Origin: Bacteriovorax sp. MedPE-SWde
Lineage (GTDB): Bacteria; Bdellovibrionota; Bacteriovoracia; Bacteriovoracales; Bacteriovoracaceae
DNA length: 64,000 bases
Reading direction: 5' to 3'
Assembly (NCBI GenBank): GCA_001874305.1
Contig: MPCU01000005.1
Coordinates: 327,923-391,922, forward strand
In this document: positions 22,551-28,511 of the stretch, in pieces
Position numbering within the stretch: position 1 is the first letter of the stretch
How the letters are laid out: each line of letters begins with the position of its first letter
Translations under genes and position numbers: made by a program
Notes under the pieces: model-generated
What the model was told of the DNA's origin: nothing
Databases searched by the model: none
Seen by the model: only the letters and a program-made list of their open reading frames with translations

Positions 22551-24182
22551 GTGATGAAAATTTTAAAGACTCTCGTTCTATTAGCAATGGTTGTGACGAG
22601 CACACATGCAGGTGTAAACCTGAAAAACGGTAACTTCTATATCACGTATACTGATATTGTAGTTCCTGGTGGCGGACACGATCTTGTTATCGAAAGAACG
22701 TACAACTCAAGATCACCTGAAAAAGGTTGGTTTGGTTATGGTTGGGGATCAGACTATGAGACTCATTTATCAGTATCAGCTGACGGTTCAGTAGTAGTCC
22801 ATGAAAATGGATCTGGTGCAATGACGAGATTTACGCCAAGAAAAGCAGTAAATGCTGAATCTGCCGCGAAGAAAATTGTCGATGCAATGAGAAAGAAAAC
22901 TTCGGTTTCTACTCAGGTAGCAAGCTCTCTTATTAAGAAGCTGACTAACGATGCTGAATTAAGACAAGCTTACGCTAAGAGATTTAACGTAAAAGCTTCA
23001 CTAGCTGCAGGAACAGAGTTGTTCTCAAATGTTAGAGGTCTTCAAAAAGTTGTTAAGACTAAGAATGGTTTCATCAGAAAGTATAATGATGGTAGAGAAC
23101 ATCAGTTCAATGAATCAGGAAAGCTAACAAGAGTTAAAGATAAGAATGGTTACCTTGTAAAACTTGAATACAAGAGTGGTATCCTTAAGTCTTTAAAAGA
23201 TTCAATGGCAAAGCAAGTATTCTTTGATTGGTACCCAGATGGGAAGATCAAGAGTGTTGAGTCTGGTGCTGGTAAGAAAACATTTTATAAGTATGATCAA
23301 GGTGAAAACCTAGTTGAAGCTAAAGATGTTGCTGGTAACTCATTTAACTATAGCTACGATTTTAATCACAATATGGTTGGGATTAAGTATAAAGACGGTT
23401 CTTCAATGAAGATTGCTTATACTAAGAAAACTCAATTTGTAGACATGATTACAAAGAAGAGTGGCGAAACTGTTAAGTATAAGTATGAGTCTAATCCTAA
23501 AAACTCTGAGTATCATTACTGGACTTTAGTAGCTAAGAAAAACCCAGCTGGTAAAGAAATCACTAATAGATATGAGTATGAGATTAAAAAGAAACCAGAT
23601 GGTTCTCACTACACTTACAGAATCCTTACAGTTGTAAATAATGTAAAAACAGAAACAATCTATACTGAATGTTGTTCTCTTCCAAAGCAAATTAAAAGAG
23701 GAAAGCATGTTACAAACTTTGAGTATAATAAGAAAGGTCTTCTGACTAAGAAGTACTCTTCAAGAGGTGACTTCGTTCAACTGAAGTACCATAAGAAGTT
23801 TAATAAGATTACTAAAGTTGTTAATAAGACAGGTTGGACTAACTTTGAATATGACAAGAAAGGTAATCTTAAGCGTGCCGAAAATGCAAAAGGTATGTCA
23901 GTACTACTGATTTATGATAGCAAAGGTAGAATCGCTAAAATGATGGATATCAACAAGAAGACTAAGAAGAAAAGAGCTCTAAGCTTCATCTATAACGCTC
24001 AAGGGAAACCTGTTGAGATCGCTATGGCAAAAGTTGGTAAAATCAATGTTAAGTATGACAACTACGGTGAAATCCTAAAAGTAGAGTCAAAGTCTGGACA
24101 CAGAATGGCACTACAAGTTACTCAGGCCTTCCAATCACTACTAGCGATTGTTAAGCCAGCAGGAGTTAACTTAAATATGTAA
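22551..24182 (+). CDS. Secreted short RHS/YD-repeat protein
   Basis: A 543-residue exported protein. After the signal peptide (ILKTLVLLAMVVTSTHA) comes a DUF6531-like start, GVNLKNGNFYITYTDIVVPGGGHDLVIERTYNSRS...WFGYGWGSDYETHL, then a helical insert (~95-160) and about 15 YD-type repeats such as IRKYNDGREHQF, FFDWYPDGKIKSV, FEYDKKGNLKRAE and LIYDSKGRIAKM. It is Lys-rich. It lacks the RHS core terminus (PxxxxDPxG) and any toxin domain, so it is probably a surface or secreted carbohydrate-binding shell-like protein rather than a toxin carrier. A sigma-28-like promoter lies upstream and a strong terminator downstream. Confidence 0.82.
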   Translation: MMKILKTLVLLAMVVTSTHAGVNLKNGNFYITYTDIVVPGGGHDLVIERTYNSRSPEKGWFGYGWGSDYETHLSVSADGSVVVHENGSGAMTRFTPRKAVNAESAAKKIVDAMRKKTSVSTQVASSLIKKLTNDAELRQAYAKRFNVKASLAAGTELFSNVRGLQKVVKTKNGFIRKYNDGREHQFNESGKLTRVKDKNGYLVKLEYKSGILKSLKDSMAKQVFFDWYPDGKIKSVESGAGKKTFYKYDQGENLVEAKDVAGNSFNYSYDFNHNMVGIKYKDGSSMKIAYTKKTQFVDMITKKSGETVKYKYESNPKNSEYHYWTLVAKKNPAGKEITNRYEYEIKKKPDGSHYTYRILTVVNNVKTETIYTECCSLPKQIKRGKHVTNFEYNKKGLLTKKYSSRGDFVQLKYHKKFNKITKVVNKTGWTNFEYDKKGNLKRAENAKGMSVLLIYDSKGRIAKMMDINKKTKKKRALSFIYNAQGKPVEIAMAKVGKINVKYDNYGEILKVESKSGHRMALQVTQAFQSLLAIVKPAGVNLNM

Positions 24183-24194
24183 GCCAAGTATAAT

Positions 24195-24231
24195 TGGCGC
24201 GCTAAATACCTGAATCAGCTATTTAGCGCCA
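24195..24231 (+). terminator. Terminator after RHS-like gene
   Basis: TGGCGC, a GC bulge and TAAATA pair with TATTTA and GCGCCA (12-bp stem, loop about 11 bases), followed by TTATTTGG. Placed 12 bases after the stop codon. Confidence 0.8.
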
Positions 24232-24284
24232 TTATTTGGTGAAATATTGAGAAGCAAGTAGAATTAAATTATTAGGAGATAAAG

Positions 24285-24482
24285 ATGAAAAAATTATTTA
24301 AAACACTTCTAGTATGCGGATTTGCTCTAACAGCTCTCTCTGCCGATATGAAGGAAGGGAAGACTGGTTGCGAAGATGGCTTTACTGTAGATTGTAAGAA
24401 GAACCCTGAGCTATGTAAGGGTACAGAAGCATCTAAAACTGAAGAAAAAGATACAGACGCAGACTCAAAAGAAAGAGGTTAA
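24285..24482 (+). CDS. Small secreted protein, SKERG family member 1
   Basis: A 65-residue protein with signal peptide MKKLFKTLLVCGFALTALSA and a short acidic mature part with three cysteines (TGCEDGFTVDCKKNPELCKG) ending DADSKERG. The last five residues and the surrounding DNA (TCAAAAGAAAGAGGTTAAT) are identical to the end of the gene at 25684, so the two are related. The function is unknown. TTAGGAG precedes ATG. It is monocistronic, between two terminators. I see no sigma-54 site here, unlike the other two family members. Confidence 0.75.
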   Translation: MKKLFKTLLVCGFALTALSADMKEGKTGCEDGFTVDCKKNPELCKGTEASKTEEKDTDADSKERG

Positions 24483-24503
24483 TCACTTAACTCTATATTT
24501 TAT

Positions 24504-24536
24504 AAAGGCTCATCTTAATGATGGGCCTTTTTTTTT
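24504..24536 (+). terminator. Terminator after SKERG peptide 1
   Basis: AAAGGCTCATC pairs with GATGGGCCTTT (one T-G pair) around the loop TTAAT, followed by a run of nine T. Confidence 0.92.
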
Positions 24537-24608
24537 GAATAAATTACAAGAAACTCATAAATAAATTATCTCGTGCTATAACTCGTTCATCTATTTTTGG
24601 AGGAACGA

Positions 24609-24995
24609 ATGAAGAGCTTATCTAAATTGCTAATTATATTAGCTATTACAAAGTCTATTTTTGCCCAATCAGGTTATGGATTCTACTTTATTACGGATTG
24701 TGACAACTCATATGAAGAGCAGTATGGCAGTTATTGTCTTGCTGTCGTTAGTAACGTGGCCCGCTTTGACGATTGTTCACCTGGACGCTTAGGTGGCTGT
24801 CAAAAAACTCTATTTGGTATGGATGTAGAAGATAGATATTCTTCTAAATTCAATCCAATGGATACGAGAATGAAGTTGAAAGACTCATTTTCTAAAGCTC
24901 GTAAAGAAAGGGCTAGAAAGATTAAAGACTATAAATCTAAGAGCAACTATACGGTTAAAAGAATGTACGTTGGTGAATATTTTGAGGGGAACTAA
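24609..24995 (+). CDS. Small secreted Cys-containing protein, unknown
   Basis: About 128 residues from ATG 24609, chosen because GGAGG stands five bases upstream; the ORF track starts at TTG 24597. Signal peptide MKSLSKLLIILAITKSIFA, then a domain with four cysteines (DCDNSYEEQYGSYCLAVV, DDCSPGRLGGCQK), followed by a basic helical tail rich in Lys and Arg (SFSKARKERARKIKDYKSKS). I do not recognise it. It is the first of a two-gene unit; the next ATG is one base after its stop region. Confidence 0.7.
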   Translation: MKSLSKLLIILAITKSIFAQSGYGFYFITDCDNSYEEQYGSYCLAVVSNVARFDDCSPGRLGGCQKTLFGMDVEDRYSSKFNPMDTRMKLKDSFSKARKERARKIKDYKSKSNYTVKRMYVGEYFEGN

Positions 24996-24996
24996 G

Positions 24997-25527
24997 ATGT
25001 TAAAATTATTGAAAACTGGAATGGTTGTCGCCGTAAGCTTAGGTGCGTTTGCAGCTCCAACTCTTTCAGAGACAGCAGACTGGCTAAAAAAGAAAACAAT
25101 TGAAATGAGTGATTTCCGCTATATACACTCATATGGGAATGAATATGATAATTATAAGGCGATTATCTTCATAGATGCAGAGAACTGTAGTGTAGATCTT
25201 CTAGAGCGCTATAAAGTTGATGCAGAAGGGGTTTATAACGAATTCGATGAATATGTAGATTATAAGAGCTTTGAGAAGATTTCCAGTTTCAACCTTTCTA
25301 AAGTTGATAGTGTTTACCAAGACGAAGATACTATATACCTATCTTCTGACCTAAAAGCCTTCGATCGCACGGTTAAAATATGGCATAAGCGTTCGAGTTC
25401 TTACCAAGAAAATGTTCGTAAGATAAATTTTGGTGCCTTAGATAGCTCTTACGCTGAAAGATATGCAAAGGCCCTTAGGCATGCGATTGGACTTTGCGCA
25501 GAGGATGAAACAGACGAGCCATTCTAA
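24997..25527 (+). CDS. Secreted protein, unknown
   Basis: About 176 residues from ATG 24997, which has GAGGGGA six bases upstream; the ORF track's start at 24970 lies inside the preceding gene. Signal peptide MLKLLKTGMVVAVSLGAFAAP, then an acidic soluble domain with two cysteines (DAENCSVDLLERY and AIGLCAEDETDE), which could form a disulphide. It is rich in Tyr, Asp and Glu. No family recognised. It pairs with the preceding small secreted protein in one transcript. Confidence 0.7.
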   Translation: MLKLLKTGMVVAVSLGAFAAPTLSETADWLKKKTIEMSDFRYIHSYGNEYDNYKAIIFIDAENCSVDLLERYKVDAEGVYNEFDEYVDYKSFEKISSFNLSKVDSVYQDEDTIYLSSDLKAFDRTVKIWHKRSSSYQENVRKINFGALDSSYAERYAKALRHAIGLCAEDETDEPF

Positions 25528-25627
25528 AAATGTGACTAATAATTCAACAATGTTTGAAAGTTATTCAATTTCCTCATAGAATCCAATGTAAAAACAGTAT
25601 GTTATGAGTGTGGAGGCTTTCAAATAT

Positions 25628-25643
25628 TGGCACACCCCTTGCT
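25628..25643 (+). promoter_or_regulatory. Sigma-54 promoter of SKERG/SESKT peptide gene 2
   Basis: TGGCACACCCCTTGCT: the -24 GG (25629-25630) and -12 GC (25641-25642) have the exact 12-base period and the sequence matches TGGCAC-N5-TTGC fully. It is about 41 bases upstream of the start codon at 25684. An enhancer-binding activator is therefore required for expression. Confidence 0.9.
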
Positions 25644-25683
25644 TATATATAAGTAGAAACAATAACAACACAGGGGAAAAATT

Positions 25684-25866
25684 ATGAAAAAACTAGCACT
25701 ACTAACACTTGTACTTATGAGCTTTACAAACGCATTTGCAATGTCTGAATCAAAGACAAAATGTGAGGACGCTAACCAGGTATCAGCATACCAAGAGCAA
25801 ATTAAAGATGTTAACGTTCAAAGTGAAGGCCAAGAAGTAAAATCAGGTTCAAAAGAAAGAGGTTAA
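25684..25866 (+). CDS. Small secreted protein, SESKT/SKERG family member 2
   Basis: A 60-residue protein with signal peptide MKKLALLTLVLMSFTNAFA and a ~41-residue polar mature part, MSESKTKCEDANQVSAYQEQ through VKSGSKERG, with one cysteine. The SESKT motif at the mature start is shared with the gene at 27465 and the SKERG end with the gene at 24285, which links the three. Strong ribosome binding site AGGGGA. It is controlled by a sigma-54 promoter and closed by a strong terminator, so it is a free-standing, probably abundant transcript. Function unknown. Confidence 0.8.
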   Translation: MKKLALLTLVLMSFTNAFAMSESKTKCEDANQVSAYQEQIKDVNVQSEGQEVKSGSKERG

Positions 25867-25885
25867 TTCCTCAACAAAATATCAC

Positions 25886-25917
25886 AAGGCCACCTTCTAT
25901 AGGTGGCCTTTTTTTTT
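25886..25917 (+). terminator. Terminator after SKERG/SESKT peptide 2
   Basis: AAGGCCACCT and AGGTGGCCTT form a perfect 10-bp stem with loop TCTAT, followed by a run of nine T. Confidence 0.95.
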
Positions 25918-25966
25918 GCTTTTACAAATATATATTCGGCCCTAAGATATAATCTAGGGGAATATA

Positions 25967-27337
25967 ATGGATAAAATCACAGAGGCCGTTCAGCTTCAAA
26001 ACGACACTATTAAATCTAATAAACTACTTGATATCTCAAAGCGAATCGAGCTTCTTTTAAAGCTTAAAGAGGTGATTTGCGACAATGAACAGAGAATTGT
26101 TGATGCTCTTAAGGCAGATCTTAATAAACCTGTTTTTGAGTCATATATCAGTGAAATTGACTTTGTTGTTCACGAAATTGACCTAGCAATTTCTAATATT
26201 AGAAAGTGGGCAAAACCCCAAAAGGTTGGTAGCCCACTAACTTTCTTCCCTGTTAAAAGCTATATTTATAAGGAACCTTACGGGAAAGTATTAATTATTT
26301 CTCCCTGGAATTACCCATTTCAGTTATTACTAGATCCACTTGTCGGAGCTATTGCAGCTGGAAATACAGCAATACTTAAGCCCTCTGAAATGGCCCCTAG
26401 CACCGCTAAAGTGATAACAGAGCTAATAGAGAGTAAAATAGATAAGAAGTATATTGCTGTGGTTAACGGTGGAGTGGAAGAGACGACCGCCCTTTTAGAG
26501 CAAAGGTTTGATTATATCTTTTATACAGGTAACGGACATGTCGCCCGTATCGTTATGGCGGCTGCTGCTAAACATTTAACACCAGTGACATTAGAGTTAG
26601 GTGGTAAAAGTCCTTGTGTAGTTCTCAATAAAGATTTGGACTTAAGCGCTAAGAGGATCGTTTGGGGGAAGTTTTTTAATGCTGGTCAGACCTGTGTTGC
26701 TCCTGACTACGTCCTTATTACACCAGAAGCAAAAGATACATTTGTTAAGGCCTGCGAGAAATGGATCAGCTACTTCTATGGTAAAGACGTAAAATCTTCA
26801 TCTGACTATGGACGTATAATTAATGAAAGACACTTTGATAGACTCAACTCCTACATTGAGGGAAGCGAGCCCTTGACTGGAGGAATTGTTGATAAGTCCG
26901 AAAAATATATTTCACCGACACTCGTAAGCGCTGATAGTAAAAGCTCTATTATGCAGGATGAGATATTTGGGCCAATACTTCCAATCGTTGAAATAAGTGA
27001 TCTAAGTGAAGCGATATCTTTTATTAGGACTAACGAAAAGCCATTGGCCAGTTACGCTTTCTTAGATGAAGCCTCTGAGAAAGATCGTTTTGTATCTGAA
27101 GTGTCTTCAGGTGGAATGGTAATAAACGATACGATTGTTCATCTTTCTAACCCTAAACTGCCATTTGGTGGAGTTGGTGAGAGCGGTATAGGCGGTTATC
27201 ACGGTAAATACTCATTTGAGCTCTTTTCACACTCTAAGTCTGTTATGAAGAGGTCTTTTCTATTTGAAAACTCTCTAAGATATCCTCCCTATCAAGGGAA
27301 GCTAGACCTAATAAGAAAGATAATGTCTATTCTTTAG
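25967..27337 (+). CDS. Aldehyde dehydrogenase (class 3-like)
   Basis: A 456-residue NAD(P)-dependent aldehyde dehydrogenase. Motifs: EPYGKVLIISPWNYPFQLLL (cofactor region), AGNTAILKPSEMAPSTA, FYTGNGHVARIVMAAAAKHLTPVTLELGGKSP with the general-base Glu, FFNAGQTCVAPDYVLI with the catalytic Cys, and QDEIFGPILPI. Length and the short N-terminus fit ALDH3-type enzymes that oxidise medium or long-chain aldehydes. The hydrophobic C-terminus seen in some ALDH3 proteins is not obvious. ATCTAGGGG precedes the ATG. It sits between two small secreted-peptide genes and has its own transcription unit. Confidence 0.93.
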   Translation: MDKITEAVQLQNDTIKSNKLLDISKRIELLLKLKEVICDNEQRIVDALKADLNKPVFESYISEIDFVVHEIDLAISNIRKWAKPQKVGSPLTFFPVKSYIYKEPYGKVLIISPWNYPFQLLLDPLVGAIAAGNTAILKPSEMAPSTAKVITELIESKIDKKYIAVVNGGVEETTALLEQRFDYIFYTGNGHVARIVMAAAAKHLTPVTLELGGKSPCVVLNKDLDLSAKRIVWGKFFNAGQTCVAPDYVLITPEAKDTFVKACEKWISYFYGKDVKSSSDYGRIINERHFDRLNSYIEGSEPLTGGIVDKSEKYISPTLVSADSKSSIMQDEIFGPILPIVEISDLSEAISFIRTNEKPLASYAFLDEASEKDRFVSEVSSGGMVINDTIVHLSNPKLPFGGVGESGIGGYHGKYSFELFSHSKSVMKRSFLFENSLRYPPYQGKLDLIRKIMSIL

Positions 27338-27345
27338 ACAGTTTC

Positions 27346-27379
27346 AAGGCATGTATAAAATAAATACAGGGCATGCCTT
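27346..27379 (+). terminator. Hairpin after aldehyde dehydrogenase gene
   Basis: AAGGCATG (27346-27353) and CATGCCTT (27372-27379) are perfect 8-bp arms with an 18-base loop, nine bases after the stop. Only a short pyrimidine stretch follows, so it is a weak terminator at best. Confidence 0.5.
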
Positions 27380-27408
27380 CTAACTCCCTAATAAGTGATG
27401 AACTTACT

Positions 27409-27424
27409 TGGCACGACTTGTGCA
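27409..27424 (+). promoter_or_regulatory. Sigma-54 promoter of SESKT peptide gene 3
   Basis: TGGCACGACTTGTGCA: -24 GG at 27410-27411 and -12 GC at 27422-27423, exact 12-base period, with TGGCACG identical to consensus and GTGC in place of TTGC. It is about 40 bases ahead of the start codon at 27465, the same layout as the promoter at 25628. Confidence 0.85.
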
Positions 27425-27464
27425 ATAGTAATAGTAAGAAAAACTAATCGCAATTGGGGGCGAC

Positions 27465-27662
27465 ATGAAAATTTTAATTTTAGGATTACTACTTACAACA
27501 GCAACAAATGTACTAGCGCTATCTGAATCAAAGACAGATGCAGCAATGGATTCACAATGTCTTCATAAGAAATTTTATGCTGATATGGATGAAATTGACT
27601 CGAAGTTAGCAGCTGCTGAAAAGAAGCTAGAAGAACTAGAAGGTGCAACTACTACTAGATAA
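27465..27662 (+). CDS. Small secreted protein, SESKT family member 3
   Basis: A 65-residue protein with signal peptide MKILILGLLLTTATNVLA and a mature part beginning LSESKTDAAMDSQC, then a charged helix likely to form a coiled coil (DEIDSKLAAAEKKLEELEG). It shares the SESKT motif directly after the signal peptide with the gene at 25684. It lacks the SKERG end. The start has GGGGGCGAC upstream. It is expressed from a sigma-54 promoter. Function unknown; the helical end suggests self-association or binding to a larger surface protein. Confidence 0.75.
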   Translation: MKILILGLLLTTATNVLALSESKTDAAMDSQCLHKKFYADMDEIDSKLAAAEKKLEELEGATTTR

Positions 27663-27682
27663 GTATCATAAGATTATATTTT

Positions 27683-28030
27683 CTAATGATGCGTTTGCTG
27701 AAGAATCCTTAAAAGGGCCTCTCTCTCTTGTGGAGTGTAGCTATCTTTTGGATGGGAATCAACTGAGTGAGCAGAGGACTTCTTTCCTGCTGAAGTTGTT
27801 GATTTAATCTTGTCTTCTTTAATAGATGTATTATTAACTAATTTATCACCAATACGTTTAGTTTCAGTGATGCTATTTGATATTGCCCCACGGATAGAAC
27901 TGAAAATTTGCTTCGTATATGGTTTTGCTAAATCATTAGCATAGTTAAAAACCACTTTGTTCTCAGAAACTGGAATACTTAAAATAACGAAACTTAGTGA
28001 AAAATAGATTAGAAATTTAATCACAAACAT
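27683..28030 (-). CDS. Signal-anchored protein, unknown
   Basis: A 115-residue protein with an N-terminal hydrophobic segment (FVIKFLIYFSLSFVILSI) serving as signal peptide or anchor, then a polar Ser/Lys-rich linker (DKIKSTTSAGKKSSAHSVDSHPKDS) and a C-terminal helix SYTPQEREALLRILQQTHH. I do not recognise it. Its ATG overlaps the stop of the response regulator by one base, so both are translated together, hinting that it acts with the regulator. Confidence 0.65.
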   Translation of the reverse strand: MFVIKFLIYFSLSFVILSIPVSENKVVFNYANDLAKPYTKQIFSSIRGAISNSITETKRIGDKLVNNTSIKEDKIKSTTSAGKKSSAHSVDSHPKDSYTPQEREALLRILQQTHH

Positions 28031-28449
28031 TAACTTGCCTCTTTAACAATCTCGTATTCAACTTTCTCAATTGATTTAATTAAATCTTCTTCTTGAAAAG
28101 GTTTAGTGAGGAAATCTGTCGCACCTGTAGAAATAGATTCAATAACAACACTTTCAAGATCTAGAGTAGACATCATTATGATATGCGGCTCTTTCACATT
28201 CTCTTTAATGTGTGTAGCTAGCTCTAGACCACTAACTTCTGGCATAACTACATCTAGTAAGAATACATTGGCACCAGTTGTAAAGGCCTGTTGAATTCCT
28301 TGTTCTGCACTACTTGCTTGACCAACGACATTGAATCCTTCTTTTTCAAGAATATTAACAATGGTTCTTCTTGAGAGATCTGAATCATCAACAACAAGAA
28401 TTTTAACTAGGTCACTTCGTTTTGCTTTATTTATATTTTCTACAGTCAT
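28030..28449 (-). CDS. CheY-like single-domain response regulator
   Basis: A 139-residue receiver protein without output domain. It has ILVVDDSDLSRRT (acidic pair), VFLLDVVMPEVSG (phosphoacceptor Asp, about residue 67), IMMSTLD (Ser/Thr switch) and TDFLTKPFQEEDL (conserved Lys). The ~13-residue N-terminal extension MTVENINKAKRSD is unusual but unremarkable. It probably acts in chemotaxis-like or phosphorelay signalling by protein contact. The cognate kinase is not in the window. It is downstream of lon but separated by a strong terminator. Confidence 0.93.
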   Translation of the reverse strand: MTVENINKAKRSDLVKILVVDDSDLSRRTIVNILEKEGFNVVGQASSAEQGIQQAFTTGANVFLLDVVMPEVSGLELATHIKENVKEPHIIMMSTLDLESVVIESISTGATDFLTKPFQEEDLIKSIEKVEYEIVKEAS

Positions 28450-28475
28450 AATGATATTTTAATTGAGTTAGAGGT

Positions 28476-28507
28476 AAAAAAAAAGGGGATCGATATGATC
28501 CCCCTTT
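28476..28507 (-). terminator. Terminator of lon
   Basis: Read on the minus strand, GGGGATC and GATCCCC (with flanking AAGG/CCTT) form a stem with loop ATATC, followed by a run of nine T. It lies just after the lon stop codon at 28512. Confidence 0.93.
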
Positions 28508-28511
28508 CGTA

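Noticed and set aside
22551-24182. RHS toxin system with immunity gene
   Set aside because: The protein has no RHS core end motif and no variable C-terminal toxin, and the next genes are secreted, so no immunity protein is evident.
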